From: Planctomycetota bacterium
Lineage (GTDB): Bacteria; Planctomycetota; Phycisphaerae; Tepidisphaerales; Tepidisphaeraceae
NCBI GenBank assembly: GCA_023417885.1
Contig: JAEZED010000086.1
Location: forward strand, 1-28,931
DNA length: 28,931 nucleotides
Direction: 5' to 3'
The position numbers and the translations under genes were made by a program. Position 1 is the first letter of the stretch; the number at the start of each line of letters is the position of its first letter. The notes under the pieces were generated by a model, which ran no database searches, was not told where the DNA came from, and saw only the letters and a program-made list of their open reading frames with translations. Below, piece by piece: positions 22,022 through 28,931 of the stretch.

Positions 22022-22654
22022 ATGAAACAGTTGCTTCGTCGTTCGCTCGCGGCGTCAGCCGTGCTTCTCGCTACTGCGGTTCCTGCTTTCGCGGACAGCC
22101 TCTACTACGAGATTGGCTCCGGCTCGAGCGTCACCGCCTACAACCCGCCTCCGCCGGATAACGGGCTGGTCATCGAGACGTACGTCGAGAACATCGCCGG
22201 CCACGGCTTCTGGCTGGATGACTGGGAGCATGAGATGTTCGCGTTCTTCGACATCTGGACGAACGAGACGCACGTTAACCCGGACGACAAGACGGCTCGC
22301 GATATCTCCGCGACCCTTATCTTCTCGGTGCCGGACGCCAGCGCCACCGTTGAGGGCAAGACCGTCGGGGCGAGCCTCCTGGGCTTCCTCCAGGCCGGCC
22401 ACGTCTCGTGGGACGGCCCGGCGGTCATCGAGGTTGCCGATCGACACTTCAGCGTCACGCTCACCGATGAGGTCTTCAACCTCGGGCTCTTCGGCCTCAA
22501 CGAGGGGTACAAGTACGGCGCAACCGTCAAGGCCAAGGTCAAGCAGCTTGCCAGCTGGGACCCGGCGATCAGCTCGGTGCCCACTCCCTCCGCTGCCCTC
22601 GGCGGGCTGGTGCTGATCGGCGGAATCGTCGTCAGCCGGCGTCGCTTCGCCTGA
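22022..22654 (+). CDS. Exported PEP-CTERM-like protein
   Basis: A 210-residue secreted protein of unknown role. The signal peptide is MKQLLRRSLAASAVLLATAV followed by PAFA-DS. The C-terminus has the PEP-CTERM layout: VPTPSAALGG, a hydrophobic segment GLVLIGGIVV and the basic end SRRRFA. In this family that tail is recognised by an exosortase/rhombosortase-type system, and the protein is moved to the outer surface or matrix. The middle is beta-rich with no motif I recognise. The ATG at 22022 follows AAAAGGGG at a workable distance; a GTG at 21995 is also in frame. The AT-rich stretch at 21918-21935 (AAATTATTTTTGAAT) is probably part of the promoter. Confidence 0.8.
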   Translation: MKQLLRRSLAASAVLLATAVPAFADSLYYEIGSGSSVTAYNPPPPDNGLVIETYVENIAGHGFWLDDWEHEMFAFFDIWTNETHVNPDDKTARDISATLIFSVPDASATVEGKTVGASLLGFLQAGHVSWDGPAVIEVADRHFSVTLTDEVFNLGLFGLNEGYKYGATVKAKVKQLASWDPAISSVPTPSAALGGLVLIGGIVVSRRRFA

Positions 22655-22678
22655 GCGTCATCTGTCCTGAACAGCAAG

Positions 22679-22714
22679 CGGCCCGTGCCCCTTCGGGAGC
22701 ACAGGCCGTTCTTG
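22679..22714 (+). terminator. Terminator after the PEP-CTERM-like gene
   Basis: CGGCC (22679-22683) pairs with GGCCG (22704-22708), and the stem continues with GTGC/GCAC and a CC-TTCG-GG loop, with small mismatches, then TTCTTGT. It lies 24 bases past the stop. Confidence 0.65.
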
Positions 22715-22759
22715 TGCGCGCTCACTCGACCCTGCCACGCACTCCCCACTGCTCGTCTC

Positions 22760-23155
22760 CTATTCGAAAGCCCGCTCCTCGTGTCGGATCAGCGGACGCC
22801 GACTCCCCTCCGGCCAGACCACTGCCACCACGTCAAAGCGCAGCGGCGGCGGGTCGTCCCGGTAACGCGCCAGGTAGACGTCCGCCGCGTGGCGCAGGCG
22901 GTTCTCCTTGAAGGAATGAACCTGATCCTCCGGCCGCACGTGCTCGCCGCGACGCGTCTTGACCTCCACGAAGACGAGCCATCGGCCGTCCTGAGCGATC
23001 AGATCCACCTCCCCACCCTCGCACCGCCAATTGCGGTGGAGGATGCGGAGCCCCTTTCGCCGGAGGAAGCGCTCCGCCTCGCGCTCGCCACGTGCCCCGA
23101 GCGTGACCTTGGGACGTGGCGTGAGGATCCAGCGTACGAGGCGCTCCAGGAACAT
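22760..23155 (-). CDS. yraN: YraN/UPF0102-family endonuclease-like protein
   Basis: A 131-residue protein with the restriction-endonuclease-like fold. The family motifs are present: GARGEREAERFLRRKGLRIL, WRCEGGEVDLIAQD (Glu/Asp of the metal site) and WLVFVEVKTRRG (ExK), then NRLRHAADVYLA. It is probably a DNA- or RNA-processing nuclease; the exact role is not established in the family. It is often near rnhB and rplS; here it lies divergently, 159 bases before rpsP. Confidence 0.9.
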   Translation of the reverse strand: MFLERLVRWILTPRPKVTLGARGEREAERFLRRKGLRILHRNWRCEGGEVDLIAQDGRWLVFVEVKTRRGEHVRPEDQVHSFKENRLRHAADVYLARYRDDPPPLRFDVVAVVWPEGSRRPLIRHEERAFE

Positions 23156-23314
23156 GAGTATGCGTTCAGAATGGCCCGGCGGGGACGGCCGCGCGCCGCT
23201 CGACCCGCCGGATTCGCTTGCCTACGCTCCTGGCCCCCCTATACTCGGCGATCTTCGCGCCGCACCACCGGGGCGAGGTTAGCGTTAAGCCGGACATCAT
23301 AAGGATTTGCCGCC

Positions 23315-23644
23315 ATGGCCGTAAAGATTCGCCTTAAGCGGATGGGTCGTAAGCACCGCCCGTTCTACCGCGTCAATGCCATCAACTCCCGTAGCCCGCG
23401 CGATGGCGCGGTGATCGAGGAGCTCGGTTTCTACGACCCGATCGCCAAGGACGAGGGTAAGAAGTTCGTGGTCAATCTCGACCGCGCCCGCTACTGGCTT
23501 GACCAGGGCGCCATCCCCAGCGAGACCGTCTCCAGCTTCCTGAAGAAGGCTGGCGTCGAGCACAAGATGCTCCGCCTCCCCAAGCCCGGCAAGCCCAAGA
23601 AGCCCGAGGGCGAAGCCGCCGAGGCCGAGGCCAAGAGCGAATAG
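23315..23644 (+). CDS. rpsP: 30S ribosomal protein S16
   Basis: A 109-residue small-subunit protein. MAVKIRLKRMGRKHRPFYRVN is the family's N-terminal signature, and YDPIAKDEGKKFVVNLDRARYWLDQGAIPSETV continues the core. The C-terminus adds a Lys/Pro/Glu/Ala tail. AAGGA precedes the ATG at 23315. It heads the rpsP-trmD-rplS group. Confidence 0.97.
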   Translation: MAVKIRLKRMGRKHRPFYRVNAINSRSPRDGAVIEELGFYDPIAKDEGKKFVVNLDRARYWLDQGAIPSETVSSFLKKAGVEHKMLRLPKPGKPKKPEGEAAEAEAKSE

Positions 23645-23666
23645 GTCCCGCCGGCATGCGCCGGAT

Positions 23667-23731
23667 GCGGAAGGCTGAATGCGGAATGGCCGGAGGCATG
23701 CTTCGGCCCGTTCCGCATTCTCGCATTCCGC
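23667..23731. repeat. REP-like imperfect palindrome between rpsP and trmD
   Basis: AATGCGGAA (23678-23686) pairs with TTCCGCATT (23711-23719), and GCGGAA (23667-23672) pairs with TTCCGC (23726-23731), with short repeats of the GCGGAAT unit inside. It occupies the place where rimM usually lies. It may stabilise the rpsP mRNA or be a dispersed repeat. Confidence 0.45.
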
Positions 23732-23741
23732 TCTCTCTCAA

Positions 23742-24566
23742 ATGCCGCTGCGCATCGACATCGTCACGCTCTTCCCGGAGCTCTACGCCCCGCTGCTCTC
23801 GACGAGCATTCCCAGGCGGGCCGCTGACAAGGGGCACGTCAGCTACCACATCACCGACATCCGCAGCTTCGGCGAGGGAAACTACAACAAGGTCGATGAC
23901 CGCCCCTTCGGCGGTGGCCCGGGCATGGTGATGATGGCCCCCATCCTCGCCGCCGCCGTCGATGCAGCCGAGGCGCAGGACGAGCGGCCGGCGCGCCGGG
24001 TGATCCTGACGCCTACGGGGCGTCCCTTCAGCCACGAGTTGGCGACCAAGTACGCCGGCGTTGAGCGCCTGCTGCTGATCGCGACGCACTACGAGGGATA
24101 CGACGAGCGATTCGTGGAGGAGTACCAGCCTGACGAGGTCAGCATCGGCGACTTCGTCCTCTCCGGCGGGGAGTTGGCGGCGATGGTCGTGCTGGATGCC
24201 GTGGTGCGACTGGTGCCGGGCGTCCTCGGGCACGACGAGGGCGCATCCGAAGACAGCTTCGCCTCCGGGGCCGACGGGCTGCTCGAGCACCCGCACTACA
24301 CGCGCCCGCGGGAGTGGCGCGGCCGGGCCGTTCCCGGGGTGCTCATGGGCGGCGACCACGCCGCCATCGCGCGGTGGCGCCGGGAGCAGCGGGAGGCTCG
24401 GACGCGTCAGCGCCGGCCGGATTTGTTCGCCCCCTACGAGGCCCGCCTCCGTGAAGCCGAGGCCGAGCGACAGGCGAGGAAGGCCGCCCGGCGTCGCGGC
24501 CGGGGAGCGCCGCCTCCCGAGACTGGCGGATCGGAATCCGGCGGACCCGGGGCGACCGGCGGTTGA
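23742..24566 (+). CDS. trmD: tRNA (guanine-37-N1)-methyltransferase
   Basis: TrmD methylates G37 of tRNAs that read CNN codons, using S-adenosylmethionine, and guards against frameshifting. The 274 residues show MPLRIDIVTLFPELYAP, the MVMMAP-region GGGPGMVM, the knot region HYEGYDERFVEEYQPDEVSIGDFVLSGGELAAMVVLDAVVRL (trefoil-knot AdoMet site) and LLEHPHYTRPREWRG. A long basic, Gly-rich C-terminal tail (from about residue 235) is extra. The ATG at 23742 gives the standard N-terminus; the frame opens at 23679 within a palindromic repeat. Confidence 0.96.
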   Translation: MPLRIDIVTLFPELYAPLLSTSIPRRAADKGHVSYHITDIRSFGEGNYNKVDDRPFGGGPGMVMMAPILAAAVDAAEAQDERPARRVILTPTGRPFSHELATKYAGVERLLLIATHYEGYDERFVEEYQPDEVSIGDFVLSGGELAAMVVLDAVVRLVPGVLGHDEGASEDSFASGADGLLEHPHYTRPREWRGRAVPGVLMGGDHAAIARWRREQREARTRQRRPDLFAPYEARLREAEAERQARKAARRRGRGAPPPETGGSESGGPGATGG

Positions 24567-24714
24567 TTCACACGATCGTCCCCTCCTACGATCGCGACCC
24601 CGTTTTCGTAAACGAACCTAAGGCCTTATACGAGCGCATGTCCGGGCGCTGCCGGTCGGCCCGACCGACGCCGGCGCCAACAGTCGGACCCCTGCGACGA
24701 AGGTTTGAAGAGCC

Positions 24715-25152
24715 ATGATCCACCCCCTGATCCAAGCCGCCGAGCAGTCCTCGCTGAAGCCGGAGGACGGCGTGCCGAAGTTCGCCGTCGGCGACACGGT
24801 TGACGTCTACTACCGCATCGTCGAGGGCAAGAAGGAGCGCCTCCAGCGCTTCAGCGGCGACGTGATCCAGATCCGCGGCCGCGGGGCGTCGAAGAACTTC
24901 ACGGTTCGCCGCATCGTCGCGGGCGAGGGCGTGGAGCGCATCTTCCCGTACCACTCGCCGAACGTCGAGAAGGTGGAGGTCAAGCGCAGCGGCAAGGTGC
25001 GTCGCGCGCGGCTCTTCTACCTGCGCGACAGGGTCGGCAAGGCGACGCGTCTGGCCGAAAAGCGCACCCCCGTCGCCACCGGCGCGCGTGCCGGGTCGAA
25101 GGGCGCGCCGGCCCAGAACAAGACGCAGGAGCTTCAGGAAGCCGAGGCGTAA
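24715..25152 (+). CDS. rplS: 50S ribosomal protein L19
   Basis: A 145-residue large-subunit protein at the 30S-50S interface. Characteristic parts are PKFAVGDTVDVYYRIVEGKKERLQRFSGDVI, GRGASKNFTVRRI, GEGVERIFPYHSPNVEKVEV and the basic KVRRARLFYLRDRVGKATRL. A tail of about 25 residues rich in Ala, Gly and Thr follows the usual end. It starts 148 bases after trmD; that gap has no gene, only short inverted repeats. Confidence 0.97.
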   Translation: MIHPLIQAAEQSSLKPEDGVPKFAVGDTVDVYYRIVEGKKERLQRFSGDVIQIRGRGASKNFTVRRIVAGEGVERIFPYHSPNVEKVEVKRSGKVRRARLFYLRDRVGKATRLAEKRTPVATGARAGSKGAPAQNKTQELQEAEA

Positions 25153-25198
25153 TTGCGACGCGGCGTGCCGGCGGAGGGCGCCGCCCGCGAAGAAGTGA

Positions 25199-25235
25199 GT
25201 GACCGCGCCGGGCGACTGGCGCGGTCACTTTTTTT
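25199..25235 (+). terminator. Strong intrinsic terminator after rplS
   Basis: GTGACCGCGCC (25199-25209) pairs perfectly with GGCGCGGTCAC (25218-25228), loop of 8 bases, followed by seven Ts. This is the clearest Rho-independent terminator in the window and ends the rpsP-trmD-rplS group. Confidence 0.93.
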
Positions 25236-25272
25236 GCGCGGCGGCGGTGATTCGGGTCGCAAGTGGCAATAA

Positions 25273-25285
25273 GCTGCTTTGCAGC
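25273..25285. promoter_or_regulatory. Palindrome before the ArsR-like gene
   Basis: GCTGC-TTT-GCAGC lies 28 bases before the ATG at 25314 in an otherwise AT-rich promoter-like stretch (AATAATTAA follows). It could be an operator for autoregulation, as is usual for ArsR-type genes. Low confidence. Confidence 0.3.
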
Positions 25286-25313
25286 AATAATTAACGCAGT
25301 CGAACGACGTTAT

Positions 25314-26159
25314 ATGAGAGTGGAAGAATCCGTGACTCCAGGCAAGGAGAACGCTTCGCCGGCGGCGGACGTCGTCGCCGGCTCGCCCGGTCACGCGCCG
25401 GCACGCGCGGAACCGGAAGCGCCTGTGTCGACCAACGCTCCGGCTCCCGAGGGCACGCCGGGGCGCGGGCGCGCGCTGGTGCTCAACTCCCCGCAGCACT
25501 GGGAAGCGGTCACCTCCCCCACGCGCTTCGAGATCCTCGAGCAAATGCGTTCGGCGGCGCCGTGCAGCGTCGCTGAGCTCGCGCGGCAGATGGACCGTCC
25601 GGCTGACGGGCTGTATCACCACCTGCGAAAGCTTCAGGAGGCCGGGCTGATCCGGGAAGTGGGCCAGCGACCGGTGGGGAAGCAGGTCGAGACGATTTAC
25701 GACCTGGCGTACGACACGCTGCTGTTCGAGATCGAGCCCGCCACCGGGCGCAACGTGGACGAGATGCGCAAGCTTTCGGGGGCGCTGCTTCGGCTGGCCG
25801 GGCGCGTGTTCGACGCAGCCCTGGGCAACCCCGCCATGGTCGGCACCGGGCCCGGGCAGAACACGTGGGGCCGGCTCGACACGACCTGGCTCACCGACGA
25901 AGGACTGGCGGAGCTCAACGAGCACCTGCTCGCCATCCGCGGCCTGCTGGAGGAGGGGAACCGCCGGCGCGAGGGTCACCTGATCACGATCGGAACGTTC
26001 GGCGGCCCGGCCCTCCGCCCCCGGCGGGCGGATGGCGTGAAGGCGTCGCGCAAGCGCAAGCCGGCCAAGGGTGGCACGGACGGTCGTCCGGAACGCATGC
26101 ATCGCATTTCCCGCGTGCAGGAAGGGTCGGCAGGCGGCAACAACAACGTGCCCGACTGA
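25314..26159 (+). CDS. ArsR-like winged-helix transcriptional regulator with long extensions
   Basis: A 281-residue DNA-binding regulator. After about 55 Pro/Ala-rich residues comes a winged-helix domain of the ArsR/HTH_20 type: SPQHWEAVTSPTRFEILEQM, CSVAELARQMDRPADGLYHHLRKLQEAGLI (recognition helix) and the wing GKQVETIYDLAYDTLLFEIEP. The following 110 residues are helical, probably for dimerisation or ligand sensing, then a very basic tail (KASRKRKPAKGG). The ligand and target are unknown. The ATG at 25314 is preferred to the frame start at 25263, which lies over the palindrome. It starts after the rplS terminator and precedes the S41 protease gene on the same strand. Confidence 0.85.
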   Translation: MRVEESVTPGKENASPAADVVAGSPGHAPARAEPEAPVSTNAPAPEGTPGRGRALVLNSPQHWEAVTSPTRFEILEQMRSAAPCSVAELARQMDRPADGLYHHLRKLQEAGLIREVGQRPVGKQVETIYDLAYDTLLFEIEPATGRNVDEMRKLSGALLRLAGRVFDAALGNPAMVGTGPGQNTWGRLDTTWLTDEGLAELNEHLLAIRGLLEEGNRRREGHLITIGTFGGPALRPRRADGVKASRKRKPAKGGTDGRPERMHRISRVQEGSAGGNNNVPD

Positions 26160-26280
26160 CCGCGGGGTGCGGGTCTGAACCATACAGAACGGTGGGATGG
26201 GCCGCTTTCACGAGCGAAGGTGGACATTTCGTGCGCCCCCGGTGAGACTTCCCGCCCGTTATCGTCTGACAACCCCTGCC

Positions 26281-27960
26281 ATGGTCCATCTCCCAAGCAA
26301 TCCAAAGTTGATCTCCTCGCGCTTTGCCCTCCGTCGTGTGCTCAGCATGGCGGCCGGCGCAGCCGTCGGTGCGAGCCTGCTGCTTTCGTGCACCCGCTCG
26401 GAAGGCCCGCCCGCGTCGGTGCATGACGGAAGTTCCGGCGGGCCCGAGGCGCCGGCGACGATGCCCACCGCCGAGGCGCCCGGCGCGACGGCGGCTGAAG
26501 AGCTGGCCGAGATTCAGCGCAAGAACCTGGAGAGCTTCGACATCGTGTGGCGGACGATCGACGAGCGCCACTACGACGCGGAGCTGGGTGGCGTCGACTG
26601 GGATGCGGCCCGCGAGAAGTACCGGCCGCGGGTGGAGGAGGCCGGGAGCGTGGCCGAGGCGCGCCAGCACATGCAGGAGATGATCGACCTGCTCGGCCAG
26701 TCGCACATGGCGATCATCCCGGCCAGCGCTTACGAGACGTTTGCCGGTCAAGATGCATCCGCGCAGTCGGGCGACGGCGAGGGCGGGGAAGAAGAGGGCG
26801 ATGTGCCGCAGTCCTCGGTCGAAGGGGACACGGGGATGCGTGTCCGCCTTGTCGATCCGGAGTCGCGCGAGGTGCTGGTGACGGAAGTGAAGCCCGGCAG
26901 CGGCGCCGAGGCCGCGGGCGTCCAGCCCGGATGGCAGCTGCTGCGGATCGGCGAGGACGACGTGAAGGAGGTGGTCGGCACGATCGTGGAGGCGATCACC
27001 GCCCGCGGCCACGGGAAGCCGGAGATGTACGCTTCGTTCGCGCTCATGGGCCGGCTCCAGGGCGAGGAGGGGGAGCGCAAGCAGGTCACCCTGATGGACG
27101 GCGACGGGCAGGAGCGCACCGTCGAGATCGAGCTCGAGGCGGCGCCGGGCGAGTTGACGCGCCTGGGGCACCTCCCTCCGGTGCGCGTGGACTTCGAGTG
27201 GCGGCGCGAGGAGAAGGAAGGCGTGACCCTCGGTTACATCGGCTTCGACGCCTTCATGGATCCGCCGCGCCTCTCGCCGTTGCTGGAGGCGGCGATGCGC
27301 GACTTCACCAACCCGGAGGATCCGGTTGACGGGGTGGTGCTCGACGTGCGCGGCAACGTGGGCGGGATCGTCATGATGGTGCCGGGCATCGCCGGCTACT
27401 TCGTGAACGAGCGCGGCGTGACGATGGGAACGCTCGACACGCGGGAAACCGAGCTGAAGCTGGTGATCTTCCCCCGAACCGTTCAGTTCGCCGGCCCGCT
27501 GGCGGTGCTGACCGACACGTGCAGCGTGAGCGCCGCGGAGTTGCTCAGCGGCGGACTCCAGGGAATCGGCCGGGCGCGGGTGTTCGGCCTGGCCACGGCC
27601 GGGGAGGCACTTCCGGCACAGTTCACCCGTCTTCCCAACGAAGATGGCTTCCTCTTCGTCTTCGCGGACTACCAGACCGCCGACTCCAAACGACTGGAGG
27701 GGGATGGGGTCTTGCCGGACGAGGTCGTCCCGTACGACCGCGCCACCCTGCTGGCAGGTGAGGACCCGATGCTCCAGGCGGCCGCTGAATGGATCCGCCG
27801 GGAGGTCGCCTCGCGTCCGGCGGCGCCCGAAGGCGAAGCGCCCGCAACGCAGCCAGCGGACGTTGCGGACGAGGCCGGCTCCCCCGCGACCGGGGCGACG
27901 CCCGACGCCCCGACGACTCAAGCCACGACCCGCCCGTCGACACAGAACAACCAGCCGTGA
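26281..27960 (+). CDS. S41-family (Ctp/tricorn-like) peptidase, predicted lipoprotein
   Basis: A 559-residue periplasmic serine protease. The N-terminus has basic residues, a hydrophobic stretch and a lipobox ending LLLSC (about residue 38). A leader domain follows (SFDIVWRTIDERHYD), then a PDZ-like domain (about residues 190-270, VLVTEVKPGSGAEAAGVQPGWQLLRI) and the TSPc core with VDGVVLDVRGNVGG and DTCSVSAAELLSGGLQGIGRARVFGLATAGEALPAQF. The catalytic Ser is in CSVSAAE. The Lys of classical Ctp (GKGSVQ) is not seen, so it belongs to the tricorn/IRBP-like branch. The tail is Pro/Ala/Thr-rich and low-complexity. The ATG at 26281 is chosen because it places the signal properly. Confidence 0.88.
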   Translation: MVHLPSNPKLISSRFALRRVLSMAAGAAVGASLLLSCTRSEGPPASVHDGSSGGPEAPATMPTAEAPGATAAEELAEIQRKNLESFDIVWRTIDERHYDAELGGVDWDAAREKYRPRVEEAGSVAEARQHMQEMIDLLGQSHMAIIPASAYETFAGQDASAQSGDGEGGEEEGDVPQSSVEGDTGMRVRLVDPESREVLVTEVKPGSGAEAAGVQPGWQLLRIGEDDVKEVVGTIVEAITARGHGKPEMYASFALMGRLQGEEGERKQVTLMDGDGQERTVEIELEAAPGELTRLGHLPPVRVDFEWRREEKEGVTLGYIGFDAFMDPPRLSPLLEAAMRDFTNPEDPVDGVVLDVRGNVGGIVMMVPGIAGYFVNERGVTMGTLDTRETELKLVIFPRTVQFAGPLAVLTDTCSVSAAELLSGGLQGIGRARVFGLATAGEALPAQFTRLPNEDGFLFVFADYQTADSKRLEGDGVLPDEVVPYDRATLLAGEDPMLQAAAEWIRREVASRPAAPEGEAPATQPADVADEAGSPATGATPDAPTTQATTRPSTQNNQP

Positions 27961-28037
27961 CGAGGACGCCAGCGGCGCCTTTATCGCGGTCCACTGACAG
28001 ACCCAAGCAACGCAAGATTCCTTCTGGAGGACAACCG

Positions 28038-28898
28038 ATGACGATGACATTCGAGAAAGCCCGTGCCTGGTCGATGCGCCTCTCGGCGCTGGCCGCCGGC
28101 GCCGGGCTGTTGACGCTGTCTGCCGGCCTCGCACTGGCTTCGGCGCCGCAGGAACGCCAGGCGCAGACGCAGCAGGCCGAGGGCGCCCAGCAGCAGGATC
28201 TGCCCAGCGCCGAAGAGGTGCTGAAGAAGTACGTCGATGCGACGGGCGGCGCCGAGGCATACCAGAGGCTGCGCAACCAGCACGCGGTCGGGAAGTTCTC
28301 GATGCCGGCGATGGGCATGGAAGGGAAGTTCGAGCTCTTCCAGCAGCACCCGGACAAGTTCCTCGCGCTGATCACCCTCGAGGGCATGGGCGAGATCCAG
28401 ACGGGGCTCAACGGCAAGAGCGGCTGGCGCACCGACCCGATGCAGGGGCCGCGCCTCCTCGAAGGTGAGGAACTCAAGTCTCTCACGCGCGACGCCGACA
28501 TGCAGGTCGCGCTGGAGCCGATGAAGTACTACGAGTCGATCGAGGTGCAGGGAGTTGAAGAGGTCAACGGAGAGCGCGCCTATCGCCTGCTCTTCAAGCC
28601 CAAGGACGGCGGAAGCCCCTCCGAGTCGTGGTACAGCGTCGAGAGCGGCCTCCAGCTCAAGTCCGCCTCGACCCAGGAAACCCCCATGGGCGAGATGAAG
28701 TTCGAGAACACCCTCCACGACTACAAGGAGCTGGATGGCGACGTGAAGCTCAAGCAGCCTCACCGCATCGTCACCAGCGGCGGGGGAACCGAGTACGTCG
28801 TCACCCTCGAAAAGGTCGAGACCAACATCGACATGCCCGCCAACCGCTTCGAGCCGCCGGCCGACGTCAAGCAGCTCATGGAACAGCAGCAGCAGTAA
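28038..28898 (+). CDS. Exported LolA-like outer-membrane/periplasmic protein
   Basis: A 286-residue secreted protein. The signal peptide covers about the first 36 residues (hydrophobic LSALAAGAGLLTLSAGLALASA). After a Gln-rich linker the mature part (EEVLKKYVDATGGAEAYQRLRNQHAVGKF) resembles the LolA/LolB-like or outer-membrane lipoprotein-sorting family (half-barrel). The alternating beta pattern continues to VTLEKVETNIDMPANRFEPP, a common end in this group. The exact role is unknown. GGAGG lies 7 bases before the ATG. It follows the S41 protease by 77 bases on the same strand and may be cotranscribed. Confidence 0.85.
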   Translation: MTMTFEKARAWSMRLSALAAGAGLLTLSAGLALASAPQERQAQTQQAEGAQQQDLPSAEEVLKKYVDATGGAEAYQRLRNQHAVGKFSMPAMGMEGKFELFQQHPDKFLALITLEGMGEIQTGLNGKSGWRTDPMQGPRLLEGEELKSLTRDADMQVALEPMKYYESIEVQGVEEVNGERAYRLLFKPKDGGSPSESWYSVESGLQLKSASTQETPMGEMKFENTLHDYKELDGDVKLKQPHRIVTSGGGTEYVVTLEKVETNIDMPANRFEPPADVKQLMEQQQQ

Positions 28899-28931
28899 GC
28901 AAGACGCCGTTCCCTGTCAGCCACCGACGGC

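Noticed and set aside
25984..28260. 758-codon minus-strand frame opposite the S41 protease
   Set aside because: Low-complexity Arg/Pro/His composition and full overlap with well-supported genes.

Overview
The window looks like a high-GC, flagellated Gram-negative bacterial chromosome, most likely a planctomycete of the Phycisphaerae type. This rests on several weak signs taken together: very GC-rich codon use, starts often without a clear Shine-Dalgarno sequence, a PEP-CTERM-like sorted protein, a repeat-expanded FliD, and an integrase with an active site I associate with planctomycete sequences. The assignment is inference; no 16S gene is present.

Positions 1-6600 are an integrated mobile element of about 6.5 kb lying between two copies of a tRNA-Cys gene that are identical over 71 bases. 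The element is visibly less GC-rich than the chromosome to its right. From left to right it carries a small C-terminally anchored membrane protein, an unknown 126-residue protein, an HK97-type major capsid protein (both on the minus strand), a control region of about 1.1 kb, a RepA/DnaB-like helicase, an overlapping small winged-helix-like protein and, next to the right tRNA, a tyrosine integrase. The control region holds nine 12-bp iterons, two divergent promoter-like blocks that share a motif, two CRP-like palindromes and an attenuator-like hairpin before the helicase gene. There is no recognisable portal, terminase, protease or tail gene. This combination of iteron replication module, integrase and lone capsid gene looks like a minimal satellite or plasmid-like element that supplies its own shell, and it is the most interesting part of the window.

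Positions 6603-28931 are chromosomal. In order they hold: MscL with a zinc ribbon; a membrane Ser/Thr kinase with an outer glycogen-binding-like domain; fliD and fliS; a GNAT acetyltransferase; a zinc-ribbon membrane protein; ffh; a small membrane protein; recX; a TatD-type DNase; a DUF1854 protein with an ABC exporter; a gene remnant; a pteridine-reductase-like SDR; a PEP-CTERM-like protein; a YraN-family protein; rpsP-trmD-rplS without rimM; an ArsR-like regulator; an S41-family lipoprotein protease; and an exported LolA-like protein. The ffh, rpsP, trmD and rplS genes are a dispersed version of a common bacterial cluster. Several clean hairpins and two copies of a 27-bp palindromic repeat mark the gene boundaries.
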